DNA of 64,000 nucleotides from positions 19,030,848 to 19,094,847 of the forward strand of contig NC_045141.1 in NCBI RefSeq assembly GCF_008831285.2. Direction: 5' to 3'. The stretch is from Nymphaea colorata (Eukaryota; Streptophyta; Magnoliopsida; Nymphaeales; Nymphaeaceae). A program made the translations under genes and the position numbers. A model generated the notes under the pieces. It saw only the letters and a program-made list of their open reading frames with translations, was not told the DNA's origin and ran no database searches. Positions 25,313-36,035 of this stretch are shown here, piece after piece (positions within the stretch are counted from its first letter, which is position 1; every line of letters starts with the position of its first letter).

Positions 25313-27658
25313 ATCCCATTTCCCGCTAGGACATCCTGGAAAGAGTTAGAGCATGTCCATTAGCCTGTGCATGTCAAAGCATGAGTAGGTCACTAAAGTT
25401 GTGACATGATGACAATAGTTCATTGTGGAATTCATCCCAGGTTACTGAGTTTTAGTATTTGATAAGTCATTCCTTCAGCATATAAGAACTTTTAAGCTTT
25501 CGGCACTTTTGTGTTTCATCATTTGAGCGTTTTAGGCATGTGAACATTCTTTCATCCCTCCACTGACCAAGCATAACTCATCAAGTCTTAGATAAGTTCA
25601 CCTGAACATGGTTGTGCAATTTGGTGTACATCACATCAATGGATACACATGCTGGTCTGTCTTAGATAATATTACCTGAATATGGTTGTGCAATCTGGTA
25701 CATATCACATCAATGGATACACATGCTGACCTCTGGAACAACTTGACATGCTTGAAATATTTTATACATTTGCATATAAATTTGTAGCTCTGTGTATCTC
25801 AGCAAGATTCTTTTTCCTGCTCCTCCTAGTTCATAATTTGAAGAATAAGAACAAAAATAACAGGTTTATTTTAGCTCTCTCCAGAAACAAAGAAATTCAA
25901 TGTGCCCTGTCATCCTTCTTTCTTTTTATTAAATTACGGGTTTCTGTGGTTCATGGGCACTAGGATGCAGAGATTTAGGAAACTTGGGCTCCTATTATAT
26001 TACTGCAGCCGTTCGGACATTATGGGGATGCAAAGATAGACTAAAGTAATAGCTTCTCAAACTTGACTTCAATTAACAAAGGCAAGAAACACGAAGATGA
26101 CCTAAGCCGTAAAAGTAACTGGAATTGAGGAGCTTAATAGTTGCTTGTGTTCTTTATCTTCTCTAATAAGTTAAATCTCGGCAACAAATGCAAGAAAAAG
26201 TTTGAAAAAATTACTATCAAAAGCCATTATTACATAAAAAGCAGTTGGATGAATTTGTATGTCTTCTCTGAAGACACAACCAAGCAGCTTCTGCACTAGT
26301 TTGTAACTTTCTGATTTGCTTAATTTTGTCCTACCGAATGAAGTCACCTTCTACTCAACCAAAGTAGAACTACAAAAATTTGGAAAGTGGGGTAGAAAAA
26401 CTGGAAGAGGAATTTGGGAGATTACTTTGCTCGCACTACTGGCGCTGCATGAAGTTACGGAACTCCCATCCGTGTCAACATCGCTCATTTGATGCCGGAG
26501 GCTCTCAGTGTGAGCGCTTCTTTTGGCTGCACTTCTTTTTTCATCATTCAAAAAAAAAAAAAAATGAAAACAGAAAATGAAGTCAATATTCAGATCTGTA
26601 CTGCCAGATAGAGGACTGAAAACACAAGCATTGATCAAGCTGGAAGGAATTTCCAGTACCTCGTGTTGCCATCAGCATGCAATCTCTGGATCGTGATCTA
26701 CATCCCCATGGCAAAAGGAAAAGATTAGGGCAAGATAAAATCGAATAACTGTTAATGGAAATTTTTTCCTGTACATTTTCAGCAAAATATACAAATTCGT
26801 TTCTTGAAACTGAAAATTTTCTTAAAAATGCGGGAAACATAACCAGAGGATCTTCCTTATCCTCAAGTTCAAAGCACTGGAGTAACTGTTAATTAAAAGT
26901 GTTTCCTCTGCATTTTCGGCAAAGCAAACAAAATTATTTATTGAAAACTTAAACCTTTTGGTAAACATGCACAAAGCATGAACGGAGGATCTTTCTTATC
27001 CTCAAGAGCATTCTGAAAGAAGGGCACTTTGTATTGAGGTTGGATCATGCCAGAGTAGCAGGATTCACTCAATTGAAGTGGCAAAGCAGGAGAACTTCGA
27101 TCAGCTCTTCCAAAGGAGTCGAGGACAAGTACAAGTCCATAGACGGAATGTGGCATTCAATTCCGTCATGAGTTATAGCTTCAGCCAAGCTGATCGATGT
27201 CTCATCGAGAGGATTCGATTTAGTTTCGACCTTTAGGCGTTCCACAAGAACTACTTACATGAAGAATTGTGGAGTTCGAAGCTCCAAGTGAGAGGGAAGC
27301 GGAACAAGGTTCGATGGCATCTGCATACTCGGCAAAATCAACAGCCGTTCGCCCAAGAATTCCATCTTTACTTGACCCCTGGTGAAATGAAGACAACACA
27401 TCACCACCGGCAGCAAAAACACGAAAGCAGAAGATGGTGGCAAGAAAGTCGTTTTACGTTTGATACTATAAATTGATACTTTTTCCCTTCAAATTTCCCT
27501 GTTTCCGGCTCTCGCGATAGTTTTACAGTTTCATAGACGGGATTCCCCCATATACATGCCCCATTGTGAACCTGAACCTTCTCTGTCTTGGCAGAAGGCT
27601 TCCCTGTTTCTGAAGGAACTAGAGCTACCAACAAACTGTCCCATCCTGTTTGAGGTAC
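25313..27658 (-). pseudogene. Truncated copy of the NT-C2 coiled-coil gene (exons 2-5)
   Basis: Minus-strand exons equivalent to the intact gene are at 27658-27458, 27378-27259, 26697-26660 and 26534-26426, with GT-AG signals kept and no stop in frame. Exon 2 differs by one residue (K to E in SREPxTGKF). Only the first 23 bases of exon 6 remain (25335-25313) before the sequence switches to MYB intron. Promoter and exon 1 were lost in the deletion at 27810/27811. It could encode at most part of the NT-C2 domain, without a native start. Confidence 0.92.
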
Positions 27659-29635
27659 CTGCAATTTTCAAGGTACAACAGAATAAAAAGATGGGCAGCA
27701 TTAGCTCATTTGCGTTGCAGAGATTTTGTTCTTTGTCTGACTAGAAACAGCTTGATCAAAGCACTAATGAGTCAACGCAAATCCGAAAATCGGAACCAAA
27801 TTCCAAATCTTTGTCATGGAAAATGACATACTCTCTTACAAGAAGAAACTCAATCAGTTCTTTTTTTTTTTAATTTATGAAGCTGCTGACTCCGCTACTA
27901 ATAAATATAATACTGTGATTTTTTCTGCGTGAGGCAAGTATTCGGCTGCTCACCTCAGCCATGATGCTGCCATGATTAAGTGCTTTCTTTCCTCCATAGA
28001 TAGAGTAAATACTGCAATTGAAAAGGGAAAAGAGAGACAGGCACATCTGAGTAATTGGATTGGAGGCCGGGGCCCAGTTCTCAAGTACCATAAAGAACAG
28101 CACGCCCCCATTGAGAAAGCTGTTCGATCTTATAAAAGGCCATGTTTCTTACCAGAAGTAAGTCTGTCCACGTGATTAGAGAGAGAGAGAGAACACATTA
28201 ACCAAGTTGTGCACATGAGATGCGTGCACAAACACGGAGCTGATCTCTTCGTTCAACGATAACATCAACGTACAAGCAATGTAATTGAGTAAAAATGTTT
28301 GCTTGATTGGTTTATTGTTTGTTTGCTCACTTTCTTTTTCTTTGGTTTGAGACAGGTGACTTTGGTTACTATGCCCTGAACTTTTGTATTTGGCCTCTCT
28401 CTCTCTCTCTTGTGAAGACTTTAATCATAATTAATTGCCAATAAATGAAAGAACGATGCAAGCCATAGGCAAGGAGAAAGTTGGGAAGCAATGTCCTGAA
28501 AAATATTAATTAGTGTAGTTGATGGCGTTCTATCAGGTAGTCTGAATTGAAGAAGTCGGCAAGTAGTCTGAATCGAAAGTGGGAAGCAAATATTCCTAGA
28601 AACTGTAGTTTAGATTGCAAACAAAATGTGCTTTTAATTTTAGAATGAAAGATGTTGGTTTTGATATGTTGAACTTGACAGTGCGCGGACGAGATTGAGC
28701 CGAGCTAAAAAATTTTCATTAAAGAACCGAACTATATAGTGATAGAAGTTAAAATATAATTTTTTATTAAGTTAAATGAAAAAATTAAAATAACGTGTAG
28801 ATTTTTTTTCTTTTTCAATTTGAAGGGCCCACGGCCCTCTGCCCCTGCATTCCATCTAATATAAATTCGTTACCTGTCCTTCCCTTCACTAGAATAGTTT
28901 CTCCAATACTTAAGTACTATGCGAGCAAAATAACCATTCCTTGGGCAATGTCATAGCTATTTCTTTGTTTTTTTTTTAATGTCCCCACAACATTACAAGT
29001 TCATTCTAACATTCCTTTTAACACACCGAGGAGGATCGTATCATAGTTGCTCATGCTGGTGGCTGGTGAAAGCTTAGTCATCAGTTTGATTCTCGTGGAT
29101 GCTATATCTCTAGACTCTACATAACTATAAGTTCACCCAGGTCTTGAAGTAGCCCTGAAATCTGTAAAAACGAAGAGAGACTTGGCCTCTTTGAAGTATC
29201 TCTCCCACTTCTTTTTTAATGATTTCTTTTTTATTTATCTTTAGATAAAATTGTCAATATGTTTTTCCCCAAACAACATGATGTATGTATTACCTGAGCA
29301 GAATGTTACCTGAAAAACATAAAATCGTTTTGCTAACCAACAATAATATGTCGTAATTTGCTGCTAAATAAATATGGTTAAAACATATATAAGCTGATTT
29401 TGGCTGCCTTCATAATTAATAAGCTTTTTCAGTCATGAACTTGGGCTATTAGAAAAGTGACGGTGTAGTTGTAAAGAACAATGGACAGCAACGACACACA
29501 AGCACGAACGGATGCTCCATGTGCGCGACTGTCGGCAGAGCTTTTCACTTGATGAAAATTTTGTAAGAGCACCGACGTTTTTGAAGATATAAAAAAGGAG
29601 ACTTAAACTTTTGCTATTGTTAAAAACGTGCCTAT
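25313..29635 (-). repeat. Left arm of a large inverted duplication (derived copy)
   Basis: This is the reverse complement of 50232-55750. Both arms carry the same anchors in mirrored order, for example 29458-29560 against 50330-50410, and 25748-25963 against 55100-55315. Identity is very high even in introns: a 72-codon stretch at 26938-27156 translates identically to 53907-54125. Relative to the right arm it lacks about 1.17 kb (right-arm 52088-53253) at position 27810/27811 and has about 37 extra bases near 28200. The inner end at 29635 abuts the copia element. Confidence 0.93.
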
Positions 29636-29907
29636 GGCATGTCTACTTGTCATTCTCTATCATGTATCTGCCCAATAGCATCATCTGGCACTGCTGTTGG
29701 GGTATTCTGCAAGGGAATAGGCTCCACATCAACTGGTTGATAGCTGCTATGAGAAGAATCCTTTACTGTTTTCTGAATATCTTCAATATTTTGATCTTCA
29801 GCAAATACCACATCGCTGCTTCTGACAAGCTTCTTCTCAACTAGATCATACAATCTATAACCAAATTCATCATGGCCATAACCCAGAAACACGCACTACC
29901 TGCTTTT

Positions 29908-31092
29908 TTATTTCAACTTCGATCTCTCATCCTTTGGTATATGCACAAATGCCCTACATCCAAATACATGTAAGTGCTCATAAGATACATCCTTCTCATA
30001 CCAAACTCTGTTAGGAACATCACCATCCAAAGAAACATGTGGAGACAAGTTAATCACATAAGCAGCAGTATGTAAAGCTTCACACAAAAAAGAATCAGAT
30101 AACTTAGCTTCAAATAGGAGACATCTAACTCTCTCCATGAGTGTCATGTTCATTCTTTCTGCCACGCCATTCAACCGAGAATTCTTAGGTAAAGTCTTCT
30201 GATGCCTGATGCCATGAGATCTGCAATACTCATCAAATGGACCAATATACTCTCCCCCATTATCGCTGCGAACACACTTCAGCTTTTTTTCTAACTGTCT
30301 TTCAACCAGTGCATGAAAGTTCTTAAATACAATAAGGACTTGGTCTTTCCTCTTCAAAGAATAGACCCAAACTTTCCTGGAAAAATCATCAATAAACGTG
30401 ACAAAATAAAGTGCACCACCATGTGAACTTACTTTCATAGGACCACATACATCTGTATGAACAAACTCAAGTGCATCTGACTTTCTGGAAGGTGGATGAC
30501 TCTTGAAAGAAACCCGCGTCTGCTTCCCTGCAAAACAATGACTGCATTTGTCAAGTTTATCCTTCTTTACATCTTGTAGAAGATTCTTCTTGATCAAGAA
30601 TTGCAATCCCTTGTCACTCATATGTCCCAGTCTCCTGTGCCACAACTCAATAGATTTTTCATCCTGTGTCACATGTACCATGTCTTTGGAAATCGATGCC
30701 TGCATAGTATAAAGATTGTTGCTGCATCTTTTGCCTCGAGCAATAATCAAGGAACCTCTGGTAAGCTTCCATTGGCCATCACCAAAAGTGTTGTGATACC
30801 CTTCTTCATCGAGCCTTCTTGCAGAGATAAGGTTCAAATGCATGTCAGGTGCATGCCTCACGTCTGTCAGCTTCAATAGAGCTTCATTCGCATTCTTCAG
30901 AATGACGTCGCCTCTGCCTACAACATGAGACAAAGAACCATTACCCATTCTCAAAGTGCCAAAATCACCAGAAATATATGCAAAGAAAACATCCTTATGG
31001 GAAGTAACATGAAGAGCTGAACCACTATCAACAAGCCAACAAGTATCATCTCTGGCAACATTAACCATGTCAGCATCACAAACAATGAACAT
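29908..31092 (-). pseudogene. Copia protease-integrase reading frame
   Basis: This is the longest open stretch of the element (394 codons). Protease catalytic Asp lies in VDSGS, with the GAG-pre-integrase domain and then the integrase core. It ends at TAA followed at once by TAG, after which the frame continues (VFLGYGHDEFGYRLYD) to about 29650. Inactive by premature stops and the missing RT/RNase H. Confidence 0.9.
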
Positions 31093-31919
31093 TTTATGTT
31101 GTGTAGTGGCTGCGACGTTGTCATTTCGGTCATTTTTCTTCTCCTGTTTCTCCCCAATTTTATTCTCCTTCTTCAGCTGGAAGCAACACTTCTTTATGTG
31201 CTATTTCTTTCCACAGTGGTGGCATTCCAAATTCTTATATCTCGATTTGGACTTGCTTCTGCTTTTATCTCTGCTCCTGTTCTCTGCGAAAAGAACCTCT
31301 GTCTGAGAAGATTCTATCTGAGAAGAGCAAGCCTGAGATTTTCTTCTCATCTCCTCATTGAGAATACCTGACTTAACAGTCTTTAAAGAAACAACCCCAT
31401 TAACTGCAGAGTTAGTAAATGAGACTCTAAATGTCTCCCACGAAACAGGCAAAGTAGGAAGCAATAATAATCCCAAAATCTCATCTTCAAATTTAACACC
31501 CATACTGGATAACTGACTGATGATCCCCTGAAAATCATTTAAAAAATCTGACACTGAACTGCCCTCCCTGAATCTCAAATTTCATCAATCTTTTCAGAAG
31601 AAATAATTTACTATTTCCTGTCTTGGAGGCATAAAGATTTTCTAATTTTGCCCCACAAACTACATGCATGATTTTCATCTTGGATATGGTTATAAACATT
31701 TTCATCCACAAATTGTCGAATGAAACCACAAACTAGTTCGTGTTCAAATTCTCATTCCTCATCAGACTTAGAAGCAAGCTTTTCTTTGGAAAAAACTGGG
31801 AGGTGCATAGCCTTCACATATAAGAGATCTTTCATCTTATTTTTCCATAGACTATAATTAGTTCCATTTAGGCTAATCATACGGCTAGTACCAAAATCAA
31901 TTTTGTTATCCACCATGTT

Positions 31920-31935
31920 GGCTCTGATACCACTT
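31920..31935 (-). other. Primer-binding site of the copia element
   Basis: The minus strand reads AAGTGGTATCAGAGCC directly after the LTR. TGGTATCAGAGC is the classic site complementary to initiator tRNA-Met. Confidence 0.93.
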
Positions 31936-32567
31936 TGTTGAGATAAAATGTGGATAGGCATAAATCTACTAAAATGATTTAACAACGAAGTATAGCTCAA
32001 ACCGATCATGCAATAAGCAACAAATTAATGACCAAGCAATCACAAAATGCATGAGAAGATTTTTACGTGGAAAACCCCTCAAAACAATGAGGGTAAAAAT
32101 CACGGGGTACTACGACCCAAACTCAATTCACTATAATCAATGATATAAGTTTTCCCACGAGGAGCTACACAAAGCCAACCCTCAAACAATAATATCTCAT
32201 CAAAACTATATTTGAAAAACAAGGAAAATATCACCGATGAAATGCAGAAACCGTGGATTGAGAGGAGATGCGTTTGGCTTCCTCCTTCGAATCGAATCTT
32301 GCTCGAGCTAAGAGCTCGCAACCTTCTCTTCCTTGCCTTCTTCTTCTCCTTCTCTCCTTCATTCTTCTCCTTCTCTTCTCTCCTCTTGGTGTGCAGCCAC
32401 AAGAAAGCACACCCTTTCTTTTTCCCCAAAAAGAAACCCTAGAGAGAGAGAGACGAGAGAAAAGAGAAGAGAGGGGGCACCATCGGGTGCCCACCTTTTA
32501 TCACCTGCCCGTCACTTAAGTGACGGGCCGGGTCGGGTCCTCTCTTGAGGCTGGACCCAACCCAACA
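31936..32567 (-). repeat. Long terminal repeat of the copia element
   Basis: A 632-bp LTR. Read on the minus strand it starts TGTTGGGTTGGGTCC and ends ATCTCAACA, giving TG...CA ends with the short inverted repeat TGTTG/CAACA. The interior contains GGGGTTTTCCACGTAAAA, common in plant copia LTRs, and a CT/GA-rich promoter-like half. The only LTR present. Confidence 0.88.
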
Positions 32568-32783
32568 TTTCGAGTGGATTTCGCATGTATGGCGGACGGG
32601 CATCCGCGCGCAGAAGAGTGAGACAGGAGTTTTTGGGAGAGAAGAGTTGAAAAGGTGCTTGAAGATGGTGATGGAAGGGGAAAGCGGAGAGGAGATGAGG
32701 AAGAATGCAATGGCCTGGAGGGAGGAGGCTAGAGCTGCAGTAGATGAAGGTGGTTCCTCCGATCGTAACATCCAAGACTTCAT
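32568..32783 (+). pseudogene. UDP-glycosyltransferase C-terminal fragment
   Basis: The frame starting at the LTR edge encodes HVWRTGIRAQKSETGVFGRE, then a helix with CLKMVMEGESGEEMRKNAM and WREEARAAVDEGGSSDRNIQ. These are the last helices of plant family-1 glycosyltransferases, which move sugar from UDP-sugars to small molecules. The PSPG donor-binding box and everything upstream are missing, and after NIQDF the family similarity stops. The fragment directly abuts the copia LTR at 32567/32568. Confidence 0.85.
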
Positions 32784-33987
32784 GATCTGGCCAGCATGGT
32801 CACCGCACAGCCAGTCCGCCACTGCCACAGTCGCCACTCCTCCACTGGGCCACCGTCGCCCTTTTGCCGCTCCTAAAACAAATATTCAGATAACATGTAA
32901 GGGTTTTGCCTGCGTTTGTTTGCTTGTCTCTGTCTTTCTCTCTTGCTCTCGCTGTCTCCCTTTCTCTCTTTCTCTTGCTGATGCCTTCCTTTTTTTGTGT
33001 TTCTCTGCTGCTCTCGCTGTCTCCCTTGTTGATGCTTGTCATTTGCTTGATTCTGTTATGTGGAAAATCTGCGTGTTCTGTCTTTATTTTGCTGTTTGGA
33101 TTTCGTGGTGTTCCTTTTCTTCTTGTCTTACATTAAGCTCTTCATAGTTTTATACTTGCTTCTGATATTTCCTAGTGTGTATTATCTAATTTTTGAACTA
33201 CAACCTGCTCCTAGCACAATGCAATTGTGACTTCTTTTCATAGGTTTGCTTTAGTAAAAAATCTAAGTCACTGCAAATATGAAGTGGGTGTGAAGAAAGC
33301 ACGTGGAAGGATTCAGGTTTAGAAAGGGATATATTCATTCTGGGTGCTGCTCTACAATACATGCTCTGTGAATTGTATCTGAATTTGAAGATAATAGCCA
33401 TTTGTGATGTTTTTGAAGAAGCAGCTAGCTAAGTTGCTACTTTGCCATATCTTGAACTTAACAGAGAAAACTATATTGGTCCTTGAAAATCCAGCTGCTT
33501 GTTGAAGTGCATGTCTTTTTTGTCAATCTATTGCATTGGCAGCTAGTAAGAACAGTCACTCTTTTTTGTCATTCTTTGAAGTTTGATGGAGACATTCAAT
33601 AATCCAATTCAAAGTCAAAAATGTCTTCTAGTATTGTAAGTGCATAGTACGTGCTCCACTTTCATCCAATAGTTGTTTCAGATATCACACATATAAAAAA
33701 TGTACCTTTCTACATTAGTTCCCATTGCAGACTTTTTTTTGCCATCAAAATACTGTTATTTGACAACGTAGAAGCAAGAGGGCATATTTACATCTGATAA
33801 AAATGGGGGTTGCTTATGCACAAGTATACTCTTGCCCAGCCAACCTCAACCAATAGATATGCACTCGGCTTTGCTGGTTGTGGTTTGAGAATCAATGTGT
33901 TGGCTAGAAGGCCGCAACAAAAACAATCTCCACTAGCTATTTCTGATTACTCCTGCTTTGTCTTTACAAATCTGTACTTGGCGACAG
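32784..33987. other. Non-coding sequence between UGT and MYB-CC fragments
   Basis: Begins with a GC-rich stretch, then CT-rich sequence at about 32925-33030, then AT-rich sequence. The open frame that continues from the UGT fragment to 33147 has no family similarity after residue 80 or so. No gene is seen. Confidence 0.5.
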
Positions 33988-34480
33988 GGGAATGCAAGTA
34001 ATTGAGGCCCTACGGATGCAAATGGAGGTCCAGAAACAGGTCCACGAACAACTTGAGGTGCATCTTTTTTACTCAATTTCATGTGCACCTTTCCATAGTG
34101 AAGTTTTGTTGTTTCGATGTTTCAAAGTTGAATTTCATGCTATGATGCTTACCCTTTTCTTCTATATAATTTTATAGGTCCAAAGGACCCTCCAGTTTAG
34201 AATAGAAGAACATGTCCGGCACTTGTAGAAAATATTGGAACAACATCAAAAAGCAGGCCACACATTTCTATCTTCTTGCAACTTGCAGCATCTGTCCAGT
34301 TCATTTGCTGAAGGACTAACCAGTTCAACACCACATGCTGGTCGGGAAGCTGACTCCAACTTGTCTCGATCAAGTGGTCATGCTTGCCTGATTCCTATAC
34401 CCCACCAAAGGGGAAATTTGAAAGGTGTTCAGATGAAAATGAGTCGGAATCAGCAGCTTGCTCTAAATGACTTCGACTAG
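33988..34480 (+). pseudogene. MYB-CC (PHR1-like/PHL) gene fragment with premature stop
   Basis: Two exon-like pieces. 33988-34057 encodes the conserved MYB-CC dimerisation helix (GMQVIEALRMQMEVQKQVHE, then QLE) and ends at a GT donor. The next starts at 34178 after ATAG and encodes VQRTLQFRIEEHVRHL, then TAG at 34226-34228, then KILEQHQKAG and a Ser-rich tail to a stop at 34480. Relatives have Gln at the stop position (LQKILE), so one C-to-T change explains it. The MYB DNA-binding domain was not found upstream. PHR1/PHL proteins control phosphate-starvation genes; this fragment cannot. Confidence 0.82.
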
Positions 34481-35214
34481 AGGCCAAGCCTGAAGATAGT
34501 TGTGATCATCCAATTATTGGAAACTGAGGCACATTTACACTGAAAGTTCTTGTAGATGATCTTAAATTTTGTCCCTTTTAGCATTTTCAGTTGTCTGATT
34601 GTTGCAAATCTTGTATATCCCTGACGCTATTGCCTTAGCTATGTAACTGGATGTTCAAACAATTTGCTCCATTTACTTTGCCATCATACAAATCTTCTGC
34701 ATTGTTTCCACTCCACAGGTTCGGGGGAAAAAACCTAAATAGTAGACTTTTCATAAGAAATTACTCATGTGCTAATACATGTTCAAGCTTCTAATTGCAA
34801 GCCATTTCAGTCAGGGAGAGGACATACAATTGCATCCCATAACAATATGTGAACGCTATTGGCTTACCTATGTATCTGGATGTTGAAACTGATTGCTCCG
34901 ATACAAATCTTCTGCACTGTTTACACTCACATGGATTTGAAAAGAAAGAAATGCGGTATTTTCATTTATCACAATTCATAAGAAGTTTACTCATGTACTG
35001 ATACATGTCCAACTGTTCCAGCTTTTGATTGGAAGTTATTTCAGTCAACGAGAGGACATGCAATTACATCTCATAAGAATATGTTGTTATAAGTTGTCTT
35101 TTCTCTTATTTAGCTATCCTCCGTCAAAACTTTGTATTGTTTTCATAGAATCAGGATCTCGTACAAGCGAATGGGCTTTTGGGGAGGAGAAGGAAAAAAA
35201 AAAACTACTACTAA

Positions 35215-36035
35215 GAGTTGTAAAAAAAGTCTCTCAAATCTTCTACCTTGTGCATCAAACATGATTAATTTTACCCATCAAATAGGGTTAGTTTTACCAC
35301 GTTAAATTCTACCCTGTAATTAAACATAGCCTCAGATTGGAAGAGGGAGAATTTTATCTTCTAAATTTTTTCAGAAAAATTTACCATGGTAAATTTACCA
35401 CATTAAATTCTTCCTAGCCTCAGATTGGAAGAGGAGGAAATTTCATCTTGTAATTTTTTTCAAAAAAATTTACCATGGTAAATTTACCACGTTAAATTCT
35501 TCCTGTGCATCAAACAGGTCCTAAGAAACTGAGTCTTCTTCTACTGATTGAAAGTTTGAGAAGGTGCATGTAAGGTCGTGGAGTCGAGTTGAGCAGATGT
35601 GACAGGAGGAGAAGGAATGAAAGAAGGATAATTTTATTATTTAGGCACAGTCTACAGTTGTTTCTTGTAGTTTTAATCTCGTAAAAATCTCTTAATGTTG
35701 AGAATTTCGATTTTCTGAAATGTTTTCCAGATATTCAGCATGTTTGCTATCTGCAAAATTTTATTATGCAGTCTCAAGATTAATATTTTACCATAGGCTT
35801 TGTTTGATTGTATGAAAGAATTTAACGTGATAAATTTACCATGGTAAACTTTTCTGAAAAAAAAATACAGGGTGAAATTTTACCCTCTTCCGATTTGAGG
35901 CCCTGTTTGATTGCAGGAAAGTTTTTTGCAGGGTAAAATTAACTGTGTTTAATGCACAGGGTAGTTTTTTGCAAGGTAAAGTTAACTATGTTTGGTGCAT
36001 ATGATAAAAAATATGAGAGACTTTTTTCCTGGTCA
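35215..36035. repeat. Nested tandem and inverted repeat element
   Basis: Two tandem units of about 88 bp (35330-35417 and 35418-35505) each start CCTCAGATTGGAAGAGG and contain the palindrome ATTTACCATGGTAAAT. An inverted relative lies at about 35815-35905. The outer flanks pair too: GTCTCTCAAATC-type sequence at 35231 against ATGAGAGACTTTTTT near 36013. The whole looks like a MITE with internal duplication. The core at 35625-35800 recurs at 38555-38730. Confidence 0.65.

Larger units (their letters stand above)
29636..32567 (-). mobile_element. Truncated Ty1/copia LTR retrotransposon
   Basis: In minus orientation the order is LTR (32567-31936), primer-binding site, gag (from about 31917), zinc knuckle, protease and integrase; the element ends before reverse transcriptase. 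Gag starts with the typical [15 protein letters not shown]. The knuckle CHHCGKK-HIKKC holds an in-frame TAG. Protease shows WLVDSGSALHVTS, then LWHRRLGHMSDKGL (pre-integrase), HTDVCGPM and SDNGGEYIGPFDEYCRSHGI (D,D-35-E core). Two more stops follow near 29900, and gag is split by frameshifts. The order PR-INT without intervening RT identifies copia rather than gypsy. The 3' half and second LTR are missing; the cut coincides with the end of the inverted-duplication arm at 29635. It is not autonomous. Confidence 0.93.

Noticed and set aside
26938-27156. 72-aa ORF identical in both arms (also 53907-54125), which suggested a conserved gene
   Set aside because: It lies in intron 3 of the NT-C2 gene; identity is explained by the recent duplication.
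27870-28103. 77-aa ORF (and its mirror 51805-52044) with a SIIFI-like hydrophobic end
   Set aside because: Upstream non-coding region of the NT-C2 gene in both arms; no family similarity or promoter.
32545-33147. A complete 200-aa gene spanning the LTR edge and UGT helices
   Set aside because: It starts inside the LTR, contains only the last UGT helices and continues into unrelated CT-rich sequence; called a fragment.
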